From Flammeovirgaceae bacterium UBA1842 (lineage in GTDB: Bacteria; Bacteroidota; Bacteroidia; Cytophagales; Cyclobacteriaceae), in NCBI GenBank assembly GCA_002338655.1, contig DDIU01000022.1, forward strand, positions 215,629 through 279,628: a stretch of 64,000 nucleotides of DNA, read 5' to 3'. The translations under genes were made by a program, and so were the position numbers. The notes below the pieces were generated by a model. It ran no database searches, was not told where the DNA came from, and saw only the letters and a list, made by a program, of their open reading frames with translations. Of the stretch, positions 1 through 9,002 are shown piece after piece; position 1 is the stretch's first letter, and every line of letters starts with the position of its first letter.

Positions 1-1
1 T

Positions 2-697
2 AACTATTACCCTCAAAAGGATTTGGCCAAGGAGGAAGGGATAAAAATAGCCAAGTACGCTTATGGTCAGGATTACCACTATGTGGTGAAAGACAAGTTG
101 AAGCAATTTATGTTGCTGATAGCCGAACAAATAGGCGATGTTGATGGCCGTGCTTTTGTTGATTCAGCACCTGTGATGGAGCGACAGTGGGCGGCTAAAA
201 GTGGGTTGGGTTGGATCGGAAAAAATAGCCTTTTATTAAATAAACAGAATGGTAGTTTCTTCTTTCTTGCAGAACTCATCCTTGATCTGGAGCTGGAACC
301 TGATGGGCCAGTGAAGGATTATTGTGGTACCTGTACTGCTTGTATCGATGCCTGCCCTACCGATGCCATAACGGAGCCGTATGTAGTGGATGCCAGCAAA
401 TGTATTTCATACTTTACCATTGAACTGAAAGAGCAGATCCCCAATGAGGTAAAAGGAAAGTTTGAAAACTGGGCATTTGGGTGTGACATTTGTCAGGATG
501 TATGCCCATGGAACCGGTTTTCAAAACCCAATACGGAACCTGCCTTTCAACCTAATGAAAAATTAGTCAGCATGACCGACAATGACTGGCAAGAGATCAC
601 CGAGGAGGTATTTAGAGAGGTTTTCAGAAAATCTGCCGTTAAACGAACAAAATTTGAAGGACTAAAAAGGAATATTAAATTTCTTAATCAGACCTGA
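2..697 (+). CDS. queG: Epoxyqueuosine reductase QueG, 5' end outside window
   Basis: Iron-sulfur and cobalamin enzyme that reduces epoxyqueuosine to queuosine in tRNA, the last step of Q synthesis. The frame is open from base 2 (NYYPQKDLAKEE), so the gene starts upstream of the window; the TTG at 23 is an internal Leu codon, not a start. Seen: the conserved region DSAPVMERQWAAKSGLGWIG, then two 4Fe-4S clusters of ferredoxin type, CGTCTACIDACP and CDICQDVCPW, as in QueG. About 231 residues are visible, against 310-380 for the family. It stands alone on this strand and converges on a lipoprotein gene 18 bases away. Confidence 0.93.
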   Translation, partial: NYYPQKDLAKEEGIKIAKYAYGQDYHYVVKDKLKQFMLLIAEQIGDVDGRAFVDSAPVMERQWAAKSGLGWIGKNSLLLNKQNGSFFFLAELILDLELEPDGPVKDYCGTCTACIDACPTDAITEPYVVDASKCISYFTIELKEQIPNEVKGKFENWAFGCDICQDVCPWNRFSKPNTEPAFQPNEKLVSMTDNDWQEITEEVFREVFRKSAVKRTKFEGLKRNIKFLNQT

Positions 698-715
698 TCC
701 GGCTAAAATATCAAC

Positions 716-1165
716 TTACTCACTTACTAATTCAAATATATAATCTCCAGATATTCCTTCCAAGCTTCCCCCACTGCTACCTTTAGGGTCGGTAAATGTG
801 ATGGTTAGCTCATTATTAATCAGTTTTATTGTCAACAATACGCCATCATTACGTTCCAATACATTTATGTTGTTATCGTGATAGGACCAACTACCTTGTG
901 TTCCCCACACATCTTTCAAGCTATTAACGGTACTGTACTGGTTGCCTGATATGCTTAATTTAAAACCATTAAACTGACTACTTACATCATAGCCATCTTT
1001 TATGATACTTCCTCCTGAGGAGATCCATGGCTTTCCATTATTTTCAAGTAATGTAGTTTGCTGTGCAAAAGGATCTATTGCAACCGGATCATCACTACTT
1101 TTACATCCATTAAGGAGAATAAATACGGTACAAAGTCCAATAACTAAATATAGTTTTACATTCAT
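716..1165 (-). CDS. Small putative lipoprotein of unknown function
   Basis: A 149-residue secreted protein. The N-terminus is a signal peptide with a lipobox-like LLNGC, so Cys21 is the likely lipidated residue. The mature part is about 125 residues, rich in Gly, Ser and Asn, and looks like a small beta protein (repeated hydrophobic strands such as GVLLTIKLINNELTITF). No enzyme motif was seen. Its start lies 4 bases after the stop of the large T9SS cargo gene on the same strand, so the two are very probably co-transcribed. The function is unknown. Confidence 0.8.
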   Translation of the reverse strand: MNVKLYLVIGLCTVFILLNGCKSSDDPVAIDPFAQQTTLLENNGKPWISSGGSIIKDGYDVSSQFNGFKLSISGNQYSTVNSLKDVWGTQGSWSYHDNNINVLERNDGVLLTIKLINNELTITFTDPKGSSGGSLEGISGDYIFELVSE

Positions 1166-1169
1166 GATA

Positions 1170-4100
1170 CTAGTTTTTAAGTACTATTTTCTGATCGTTA
1201 ATTATTCCATTTATTTTCAAAATATAAATCCCAGACAATAAATCATCTAAATGAAGTTCTTGTAATGTCAAATGCGGATTGCTATAAGTTGAATACACCA
1301 ATCTGCCTTTAGTGTCAAATAGATTAATCAACACTTTTTTGTTTATTTGGTCTGCCAATTTTACATACAGAACGTCTGCTACCGGATTTGGGAAATAATT
1401 GATTTTGTTATCTGAAATATCTGTGTTTACTGCAGTAATGGATATGATTTCAAAGGACTGCTCCACTGGGGAAGCCGCCATGAAATTGTTATTTCCTTCT
1501 TGTGATGCTTTTATGGTCACTGTTCCCAAACCATTGAACGAGACTTCATTTCCAGTAAGGGAAGCAGGCCCATTTACAATTTCAAAAGTGACTTCTAAGC
1601 CAGACGAGGCTGTTGCAATAAGTGTCAGCGGACTTTCTTCTAAGATCTGATCTTCAATGGGTTCAAAAGTGATGGTTTGATCCGCTTTATTTACAATTAA
1701 TACTTGCTCTACTTGTGCCGCATTTATGTCGCTATTTCCTTCTTGGAGGGCTGTGATCGTGGTTTCTCCTGCACCCACAATGGTAACGGTACTGCCCGAA
1801 ATAGTAGCTATACTTTCATCAGCACTTTCAAATGTTATGGCTAGGTTTTTATCAGAAGAAGCTACAAGGTCAAAGTCAGGATCACCAAATGTTTTACTAG
1901 GGATCGTCTCGAAAGTAATAGTCTGATGGGCTTTTAGCACTTCAAATGATTGCGTTACTGATGGTGCGGGGTTATAATCGATATTTCCCGCTTGTTCGGC
2001 TTTTACTTGAACAGTACCTATACCAGTCATGGAAAGTGTATTTCCTATTATCGTAGCAGGACCGGAAATTATGGAAAATGTGACTGTTAACCCTGATGTA
2101 GCCGTAGCCTCCAAATCAAAATCTGGATCACCGTATACTTTATCCGAAAGTGGTGAAAAATCTATGGTCTGATTATCTTTATGGAAAATCCACCCGAATA
2201 CATTACCATTATCAATGGAATTATAGGCATTGAAAATGGCTCCCCCTGTAGCAGACACTTCTTCTAATTCAAGAAAATAAGCATCAACTACACCTGAAGA
2301 TTGGCTGATGGTAAGTGATGACCCTCCGGTTTGGGGACTAATAATTATAGGGTCAACATCGGTGCCAACCGCCACAAAATCATTTGTGGTAATGGTAATA
2401 TCACCTACAGGTTTAACCGTTTTACCAGCCTCTATTGTGAAGGTGTTTAAATTTAGATTGTCATAGACCAACCCATCGCCTGCACTTCCACTATTATTAA
2501 ATGTTAAATTATTTAAACTGATGGTATTGACATCCGATTCAGTTTTTAATGAACCTCCAATTGATAAATTTGAACTGCCACCATTGATAGTAACGTTTTC
2601 AACGAAATCATAAACAGTAAAGCTGCCTGTATTAATTGTAGAAGTACTGAAATTGATTGTTTTACTCTCTGTTCCAAAAAACTGAAGTGAATTGGCATTT
2701 ATTTCACTTCCATTGGTATTGATTGTGCCGGCATTAAATACTAAACTCCCAACGGTTAAATCTGTGGTAAAAGTCCAGTCACCCACAGCAGAAAAATTGA
2801 AATCTGTACTACTGCCTGGGCCATTATTAAAACTAAGCGTCTCGATATCTGTTGAAAGAAAATTATAGGTATCCACTGTCACGTTCGCCAATGCTGGAAT
2901 ATTGACAGAACCATAGATGTTAAATTCTTTTCCAGAACCTGATATTGTGAAATCCTGGGTTACGGCTGAGGCATCAATATCGTTGAAGTTGGCCTGATCA
3001 TTATCTACTGTTACAACTTGCCCCGACAAGGTAAATGAATTCGCATCGAATATAACATTATCCAAAACCCCTGGTACAGTAATATGAAAAGTGCTTCCTC
3101 CAGATGTAGTCACCCAATGATTGGCAAAATCTGACCAGTTACCACTATTGCCTACCCAGTAGTAATCCTCACCAACTATGCTTGTAATATTCCAACCGGT
3201 ATTGTTACCATTATCAATGGTTTGTGTCGCATTGAACGTGGCTCCCCCAGTAGCTGCAATATCTTTTAGAATGAGGTAAGTGGCATCAACTGTTCCTGAA
3301 CTCATGGATAAGGTACCTTGTACACCACTTGCATCGGAATTTAGGTTTATAGGGCTGGCTTTTGTGCCATCCAATGTAAGGCTTTGGTTAATGGTTTGAG
3401 TTTCACCAGCCTCTAGTGTAACAGAAGACCCAGGCTGGATGGTAAAATGTTCAAATGTATTGGAACCTACTATGTCCCCGCCTCCGTCCATTACTACCTC
3501 ATAAAAAGAGGCTCCATATCCTATTAAATCCCTTTCAATGGTCAAAGTGGAAGTACCTATTGTAATGGAAGGTGTAGCCGCTGATCCAATAACTAAGTCA
3601 CGGCAAGTAATGGTGGATGTACTCAAGTTTAACGTGGGGGACGAGCTACCATTACCAATTTTGAAATCAATGGAGCAATTAATATCAACATTGTTGTAAT
3701 TAACCGTTCCACTGTATTGCGCAAGTGTTCCTGTATTTATATTAGTAAGGAGATCGTACGTTCCCGAACCATTAAAAGTAATATAACTTACCGACCCTGC
3801 AGACAAATCGGAGTAGGATAGCCCGGTTTCATCGCCATTAAGTTGTAGGGTATGAATGCTTTTGGTAACCCCTGCACCAAAGCTCACATAGCCATATGCA
3901 TATAGGGAATTTGGATAGGAGGATTGAAATGTTGGAGAATTTAAAACTCCCGTCCAGTCCATATTATGAAATTTGGCCACACTCAGATCATTGGTAACGG
4001 TTTGTGACGAAATGGTAAATGAATTGGCGTCAAATATCAGATTATCATATTTCGATGGATAATCAGTATGCATAGTTGACCCACCAGAGGTAGTAGCCCA

Positions 4101-5201
4101 GTGGTTGGCATAGTCTGTCCAGTCCCCACTATTTCCAACCCAATAATAATCCAAACTGGAAATAGCATTGATATTCCAACCAGTTGTATTTCCATTATCC
4201 ACGGATGAGTTGGCAGTAAAAGTGGCGCCACCAGTAGCATGGATATCCTGAAGCTCCACATAAGAAACGTTAATAGACCCCGTGGATTTATTAAAAGTAG
4301 CTTCTGCCCCTTCCGTTTCTGACCTAATCAGAATGGGTTCATGTTTTGTGCCCGTGGCAACTAAATTATTGATAGTGAAAACATCTCCCGCCTGCAGTTG
4401 TAGGTCAAGCCCTGCAGGTATGGTTATTTCGTTGAAAGAGGAGGTATTTCGTAATTTTCCATAATTGTAAAACTCGACATCATAATAGGTAAAAGGGCCA
4501 TCCCCTTCATTATCACCATAAAATAAGGAGGTGATGATCTTGGAAGTCCCTGCATTGATAGTCTGGTTCGTCCCAAATATCCACCATCGCTCAGATGTTA
4601 TTTCTGAAGACCCAAGGTTCAACACTTTAGGGCTTGCTCCCGATGTTTGAAAATATTTCCCAGAATTGATGTTATTGTTATTCGTGTTGAGCGTGCCCGC
4701 AATAATGTAGAGGTTATTCGTGTTGAAATTATCCTGCAAGTCCCATTCGCCTCCAATTCCGTTTAGTCTCACTAAGGAGTTTGTACCAAGTGAAGTGCCG
4801 TTTGTGGTGATGGTATTTCCGGTAGTGGTAGATTCAAATTCTACATATCGGAAATCTGCGGTCATATCGGCTGCTAACACAAGGGAACCATAAATATTCA
4901 AAATTTGACCATTGCCATTAATGGAAGGGAAGTTGAGTACCCCCGTCCAGTCCATGGAACCGCAACTAGCCTCCACATCAAGGGTTACCACCTGACTGGC
5001 CACAGCAAATGAATTGATGTCGAAATAGACATCATCCGTTGAGGAAGGTGCTTGGGTATGAAATGATGCGCCACCGCTTGTGGTTGCCCAATGGTTGGAA
5101 AAGTCAGACCAATTGCCGGTGCCGCCTACCCAATAATAATCCGTGGCGAATATGGATGTTGATAGGAATAAAAGGAGAACGGTAGATATATTTTTCATCA
5201 T
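1170..5201 (-). CDS. Large secreted T9SS cargo protein with repeated YWVG and MBG-like modules
   Basis: A 1343-residue secreted protein. Residues 1-19 are a Sec signal peptide. Three long modules of about 325 residues follow, each opening with DYYWVG-(G/N)-(T/S)-G-(N/D)-W near residues 21, 350 and 675 and running as beta-rich, Asn/Thr/Gly-rich sequence. Then come three copies of an 80-residue Ig-like module opening QTI(D/T)F, the second and third similar to MBG-type repeats. The last 80 residues, from NYFPNPVADVLYV to KIVLKN, match a type A C-terminal sorting domain, so export through the type IX system and surface attachment or release is expected. No catalytic motif was seen; an adhesin-like or matrix role is an inference. 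It heads a two-gene unit with a lipoprotein. Confidence 0.9.
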   Translation of the reverse strand: MMKNISTVLLLFLSTSIFATDYYWVGGTGNWSDFSNHWATTSGGASFHTQAPSSTDDVYFDINSFAVASQVVTLDVEASCGSMDWTGVLNFPSINGNGQILNIYGSLVLAADMTADFRYVEFESTTTGNTITTNGTSLGTNSLVRLNGIGGEWDLQDNFNTNNLYIIAGTLNTNNNNINSGKYFQTSGASPKVLNLGSSEITSERWWIFGTNQTINAGTSKIITSLFYGDNEGDGPFTYYDVEFYNYGKLRNTSSFNEITIPAGLDLQLQAGDVFTINNLVATGTKHEPILIRSETEGAEATFNKSTGSINVSYVELQDIHATGGATFTANSSVDNGNTTGWNINAISSLDYYWVGNSGDWTDYANHWATTSGGSTMHTDYPSKYDNLIFDANSFTISSQTVTNDLSVAKFHNMDWTGVLNSPTFQSSYPNSLYAYGYVSFGAGVTKSIHTLQLNGDETGLSYSDLSAGSVSYITFNGSGTYDLLTNINTGTLAQYSGTVNYNNVDINCSIDFKIGNGSSSPTLNLSTSTITCRDLVIGSAATPSITIGTSTLTIERDLIGYGASFYEVVMDGGGDIVGSNTFEHFTIQPGSSVTLEAGETQTINQSLTLDGTKASPINLNSDASGVQGTLSMSSGTVDATYLILKDIAATGGATFNATQTIDNGNNTGWNITSIVGEDYYWVGNSGNWSDFANHWVTTSGGSTFHITVPGVLDNVIFDANSFTLSGQVVTVDNDQANFNDIDASAVTQDFTISGSGKEFNIYGSVNIPALANVTVDTYNFLSTDIETLSFNNGPGSSTDFNFSAVGDWTFTTDLTVGSLVFNAGTINTNGSEINANSLQFFGTESKTINFSTSTINTGSFTVYDFVENVTINGGSSNLSIGGSLKTESDVNTISLNNLTFNNSGSAGDGLVYDNLNLNTFTIEAGKTVKPVGDITITTNDFVAVGTDVDPIIISPQTGGSSLTISQSSGVVDAYFLELEEVSATGGAIFNAYNSIDNGNVFGWIFHKDNQTIDFSPLSDKVYGDPDFDLEATATSGLTVTFSIISGPATIIGNTLSMTGIGTVQVKAEQAGNIDYNPAPSVTQSFEVLKAHQTITFETIPSKTFGDPDFDLVASSDKNLAITFESADESIATISGSTVTIVGAGETTITALQEGNSDINAAQVEQVLIVNKADQTITFEPIEDQILEESPLTLIATASSGLEVTFEIVNGPASLTGNEVSFNGLGTVTIKASQEGNNNFMAASPVEQSFEIISITAVNTDISDNKINYFPNPVADVLYVKLADQINKKVLINLFDTKGRLVYSTYSNPHLTLQELHLDDLLSGIYILKINGIINDQKIVLKN

Positions 5202-5259
5202 TTATATGGTTTGGAGACTATAATAAAAGTGGTAATAAAATAGGTTTGAATGAAGTGGT

Positions 5260-5291
5260 TTTTAGTGAACGCCACTGTAATTTTAGTGAAC
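5260..5291 (-). promoter_or_regulatory. Direct repeat TTTTAGTGAAC, 21-bp period
   Basis: The 11-mer TTTTAGTGAAC occurs at 5260-5270 and 5281-5291, a period of exactly 21 bp (two helical turns), about 60-90 bases upstream of the minus-strand T9SS cargo gene. Read on the minus strand each copy is GTTCACTAAAA. Two direct repeats at this period are the arrangement bound by LytTR response regulators, which are common in Cytophagales. That assignment is an inference from geometry, since the match to the published LytTR consensus is only partial. Confidence 0.4.
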
Positions 5292-5342
5292 CCCCAAATT
5301 ATTCATGTATATGTTCAAAAGGCATACTGGGGCAGTATATTA

Positions 5343-5376
5343 TTGAAAGCTTAGTGTCTGGAATCATATACATTTG
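5343..5376 (+). promoter_or_regulatory. Possible promoter of the hydrolase gene
   Basis: TACATTTG at 5369-5376 fits the Bacteroidota -7 box TAnnTTTG; TTG at 5343-5345 lies 23 bases upstream, the upper limit of reported spacing. This leaves a leader of about 110 bases before the ATG at 5490. Confidence 0.35.
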
Positions 5377-5489
5377 TTGGTTTATGATCTATAAAAGTCG
5401 GATAGTTCGCCATTTTTAGTTAAATGAAATAAGGGATATTGGCTCTTATTTCTTATAACTTGGCTTTATAATCTTAAAAGACATTTATT

Positions 5490-6128
5490 ATGGATCTTTT
5501 TCTTTTCAGCGGGTTGGGAGCCGATAAAAGAGCTTATCAGTACCTCGATTTTTCCGGACATTCGGTGAATCATATTGAGTGGGTACCACCGCTCAAAAAG
5601 GAATCAATTGAGCTTTACGCCAAACGATTGGCAGCCGAAATTAAATCAGAACAACCTATATTGATTGGACTGTCATTTGGTGGGTTAATGGCCATTGAGG
5701 TATCAAAGCATATTGAAACCCATAAGGTTATTTTAATCTCATCTGTAAAGACAAAAATGGAACTGCCCACCTACTACAAATTAATAGGTGGATTGGGGTT
5801 ATATAAATTAATGCCCCTAAGACGAATGACTAAACCAGATAAGGTGATGTATTGGCTCTTTGGGTTAAAGCGTACATTACATAAAAAGTTACTAGCGGAT
5901 ATTATGAATGATTCAGACACGGATTTTGTCAAGTGGGCTATAAATAAAATGACCAAGTGGAACAACGAATTTATTCCGAATAATGTCATTCATATCCATG
6001 GCTCAAAAGACAGGATTTTCCCTATTGAAAAAATTCAGGCCGACATTGTGATAAATGACGGGGGTCATTTTATGACGGTTGATAAATCCGAAGAGCTAAC
6101 GTTGCAAATCAGAAATCTATTGAATTAA
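5490..6128 (+). CDS. Alpha/beta hydrolase
   Basis: A 212-residue cytosolic alpha/beta-hydrolase-fold protein. Seen: an oxyanion-type LFLFSGLGADKRAYQ near the N-terminus, nucleophile elbow GLSFGG (Ser near residue 73), acid HGSKDRIFP and terminal His in DGGHFM. The triad Ser-Asp-His is therefore complete. The protein is short for the fold and has a small cap; the substrate cannot be told. It is divergently oriented from the T9SS cargo gene across a 288-base gap and has no obvious operon partner. Confidence 0.85.
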   Translation: MDLFLFSGLGADKRAYQYLDFSGHSVNHIEWVPPLKKESIELYAKRLAAEIKSEQPILIGLSFGGLMAIEVSKHIETHKVILISSVKTKMELPTYYKLIGGLGLYKLMPLRRMTKPDKVMYWLFGLKRTLHKKLLADIMNDSDTDFVKWAINKMTKWNNEFIPNNVIHIHGSKDRIFPIEKIQADIVINDGGHFMTVDKSEELTLQIRNLLN

Positions 6129-6134
6129 AACATA

Positions 6135-6320
6135 TCAATAAGCGAGGAAACATTTTTGCAATACCTGCTCATGGGAGCTGCCGAATTTCTTGAAACACCA
6201 ATTTTTCAATTCCAATATTTCCTCCTTTACCAATGACTTCAGTGCTTTTTTTAACTCTTTTTCAAACAATTTAATATCGAAGCTAACTTTTACAAGAATA
6301 GTCTTTACATACTCTAACAT
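6135..6320 (-). CDS. Small conserved hypothetical protein
   Basis: A 61-residue helical, Lys/Glu-rich protein beginning MLEYVKTILVKVSFD. I recognise the pattern (VSFDxxLFEKELKKAL, then a LKxWCxxKFG segment) as one recurring in Cytophagales genomes, but know no function. In-frame alternative starts are an ATG at 6347 and a TTG at 6359; the start at 6320 is preferred because the family-like sequence begins there. The gene converges on the alpha/beta hydrolase with only 6 bases between stops. Confidence 0.65.
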   Translation of the reverse strand: MLEYVKTILVKVSFDIKLFEKELKKALKSLVKEEILELKNWCFKKFGSSHEQVLQKCFLAY

Positions 6321-6401
6321 GGCAAATGGGTTTACTGATCGATTCATCCTTTTTAACAACCTTTAGCATATTAATAGGTATCGCTTTACTAAAGATTGGT
6401 A

Positions 6402-6409
6402 TACCTTTG
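6402..6409 (+). promoter_or_regulatory. -7 promoter box upstream of batD
   Basis: TACCTTTG fits TAnnTTTG exactly and lies 38 bases before the ATG of batD. No TTTG is present 19-21 bases upstream, so only the -7 half is supported. Confidence 0.4.
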
Positions 6410-6447
6410 TACGAGATTTAAATTTATAAAGATTCATCTAATTTTCT

Positions 6448-7896
6448 ATGCGCTTGAAATTCAGACACTTTAGTTTTTTGCTGATGCTTTTTTATATGCT
6501 AAGCAGCAGTGGTGTCATTGGTCAGAATATAAATTTGGACCTCGGCCCAGCAGAAATTGGCGAAAACCAAGCTTGGACCATCACCATTACTGTCTCCAAC
6601 GAAAGACTACAGAGTTACGACAATTTTCCAGATATTGAGGGCTTTCAGAAAAGGGGAACCTCCTCCTCTTCAAGTACACAGATAATCAATGGGCAGGTAT
6701 CTTCTTCACAAAGTATCACCATGACTTACGTGCCATTGCGCCAGGGTACTTTTAAGATCAATGCCTTCAGTATGACCGTCAATGATAAGGTCGTAAATTC
6801 CCCAGGAATGACCGTAAAAGTGGGGCCTCCTATCCAACGCCAACAAAGCCGCGACCCATTCCGGAGTCTGTTTGATCGCGATCCATGGGATAGTGGAGGC
6901 AGTACAGAATTTGTTGATATTAATGAAGACGCCTTTTTGGCGTTAACTACCAATAAAGATGAAATCTATGTTGGGGAAGGGGTCACAACCACGTTGTCAT
7001 TTTACGTAGCCGAAAGCAATAGAGCACCGCTACAATTTTTTGAGCTTGGCAAGCAATTGTCAGGTATACTTAAAGACGTAAGGCCCCAGAATAGTTGGGA
7101 AGAGAATTTCAATATTGAGAATATCAATGGAGAAACAGTTGACATTAAAGGAAAACGGTATACGCAGTATAAGATCTACCAAGGGGCATTTTACCCATTA
7201 AATGCCGAGGATATTCATTTTCCGCAAGTGGGACTCAAAATGATAAAATTTAAAGTAGCAAAAAACCCCTCATTTTTTGGGCAGAATAGAAAAGAGGATT
7301 ATAAGACCTTTTATTCAAAACCAAAAACAGTAAAAGTGAAGGAACTGCCCCCACATCCTTTAAAAGACCAAGTGGCTGTTGGCGACTATATCCTTGATGA
7401 GCGGATCAGTTCAGAAACATTAGAAACAGGGAAAAGCTTTTCTTACGATTTTAATGTTTTTGGAGAGGGCAATATATCGAGTATAAATAAACCCTCGGTC
7501 AGCAATGATGACAATTTTGACTTTTATGAGCCCAATGTTACTCAAAATATAAACAGACAGGGAGGGCATGTTACAGGCTCAAAATCTTTCAGTTATTATG
7601 GAATCCCAAAAGAACCCGGTACTTATCATCTGGATGATTATTTTCAGTGGATATTTTTCAATCCTAAAACTGCAAAGTATGATACATTGAAATCTAATGT
7701 TGTGCTTCAAGTAACTGGTGAGAGTAAAAAGAATGAATCGATACAGTCCAACGACCTCGGCTCATTTTACGATCAGGTAGCTATTGCAGACAATACACTT
7801 AGGGATTTGGATCATTTTGAATGGGTTAAGATATTGGCCAACATACTAATTTTAGGTATGTTAGTAGCCTCAGCAATTATCTTTTTTAAGAAATAA
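6448..7896 (+). CDS. batD: BatD-family membrane-anchored protein
   Basis: A 482-residue protein with an N-terminal signal peptide (cleavage after SGVIGQ), an extracytoplasmic beta-rich body and one C-terminal membrane helix (WVKILANILILGMLVASAII) ending in a short Lys tail. The start of the mature part, with GPAEIGENQAWTITITVSN and PDIEGFQKRGTSSS, is typical of BatD, a component of the MoxR-Bat system linked to aerotolerance and envelope stress in Bacteroides. A Ser-rich loop near residue 75 and an Arg/Asp-rich loop (SRDPFRSLFDRDPWD) are visible. It stands here without moxR or batA/B/C/E and is followed 16 bases later by aroC, so it is separated from the usual bat operon in this window. Confidence 0.88.
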   Translation: MRLKFRHFSFLLMLFYMLSSSGVIGQNINLDLGPAEIGENQAWTITITVSNERLQSYDNFPDIEGFQKRGTSSSSSTQIINGQVSSSQSITMTYVPLRQGTFKINAFSMTVNDKVVNSPGMTVKVGPPIQRQQSRDPFRSLFDRDPWDSGGSTEFVDINEDAFLALTTNKDEIYVGEGVTTTLSFYVAESNRAPLQFFELGKQLSGILKDVRPQNSWEENFNIENINGETVDIKGKRYTQYKIYQGAFYPLNAEDIHFPQVGLKMIKFKVAKNPSFFGQNRKEDYKTFYSKPKTVKVKELPPHPLKDQVAVGDYILDERISSETLETGKSFSYDFNVFGEGNISSINKPSVSNDDNFDFYEPNVTQNINRQGGHVTGSKSFSYYGIPKEPGTYHLDDYFQWIFFNPKTAKYDTLKSNVVLQVTGESKKNESIQSNDLGSFYDQVAIADNTLRDLDHFEWVKILANILILGMLVASAIIFFKK

Positions 7897-7912
7897 TCTA
7901 TCAAAACAAACT

Positions 7913-8989
7913 GTGGGCAACTCATTTGGGCATTTATTTAGCATAACTACCTTTGGTGAATCGCATGGAAAAGCCATTGGGGTGGTTATCGATGGCTGTC
8001 CTGCTGGTATTGAGATTGACGAAGCCTTTATTCAGCAAGAGCTCAACAGACGAAGACCCGGGCAATCCCGGATAACTACCCAGCGCCAAGAAGACGATGT
8101 ATTTGAAATACTGTCAGGTGTTTTTGAGGGAAAATCAACTGGCATGCCCATCATCATTACCATCGCCAATAAGGATGCGCGTAGTAAGGATTATTCCCAT
8201 ATTGCTGATCAATTCCGTCCTTCTCATGCGGACTATACCTATCAAGCCAAGTATGGCATTCGTGATTACCGTGGAGGGGGTCGCAGTTCGGCTCGTGAAA
8301 CAGCTGCACGGGTAGCGGCTGGTGCCGTTGCTAAACTGTACTTGAAACGATTTAAAATTGAGTTTTTCGCTTTCGTGTCGCAGGTGGGGCCAATAAAAGC
8401 GCCACATTATACTACCTTGGACCTTAGTCTTACGGAAGATAACATGGTCAGATGCCCTGACCCGGATACGGCTAAAAAAATGATCCAACTCATTGACCAC
8501 ACACGTAAAAACCGGGATACTATTGGTGGTGTTGTTACGGGGGTTATCAAAAATATGCCTGTGGGCTTGGGTGAACCTGTGTTCGATAAATTACATGCAG
8601 CCTTGGGCGGAGCTATGTTAGGGATCAATGCCGTTAAGGGTTTCGAATACGGAAGTGGATTTGAAGGGGTAAAGATGAATGGCTCTGAACATAATGATGA
8701 GTTCTATAAGGAAGGCGATAAAATAAAAACCAAAACGAATTATTCAGGTGGCATTCAAGGTGGCATTTCCAATGGGGAAGACATCTACTTCAATGTAGCG
8801 TTCAAACCTGTGGCCACCATTATGCAAGACCAAAGTAGCATTAACAAAACCGGTGATGAAATTACGGTTTCCGGCAGGGGTAGGCACGATCCGTGTGTGG
8901 TGCCAAGGGCAGTGCCGATAGTTGAGGCAATGTCGGCTTTGGTTATTGCTGACTTTTTAATGCTAAACCAAACGTCTAAATTGCGATAA
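7913..8989 (+). CDS. aroC: Chorismate synthase
   Basis: Converts 5-enolpyruvylshikimate 3-phosphate to chorismate with reduced FMN, the final shikimate-pathway step. Seen: the N-terminal signature NSFGHLFSITTFGESHG, the FMN/substrate loop RRPGQSRITTQR, GGGRSSARETAARVAAGA, and the C-terminal GRHDPCVVPRAVPIVEA. The length of 358 residues is normal. It starts with GTG (GTG GGC AAC), the only codon that gives the conserved N-terminus. It lies 16 bases after batD and 13 before the symporter gene, probably in one transcript. Confidence 0.97.
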   Translation: MGNSFGHLFSITTFGESHGKAIGVVIDGCPAGIEIDEAFIQQELNRRRPGQSRITTQRQEDDVFEILSGVFEGKSTGMPIIITIANKDARSKDYSHIADQFRPSHADYTYQAKYGIRDYRGGGRSSARETAARVAAGAVAKLYLKRFKIEFFAFVSQVGPIKAPHYTTLDLSLTEDNMVRCPDPDTAKKMIQLIDHTRKNRDTIGGVVTGVIKNMPVGLGEPVFDKLHAALGGAMLGINAVKGFEYGSGFEGVKMNGSEHNDEFYKEGDKIKTKTNYSGGIQGGISNGEDIYFNVAFKPVATIMQDQSSINKTGDEITVSGRGRHDPCVVPRAVPIVEAMSALVIADFLMLNQTSKLR

Positions 8990-9002
8990 TATTCAAAAAT
9001 TT

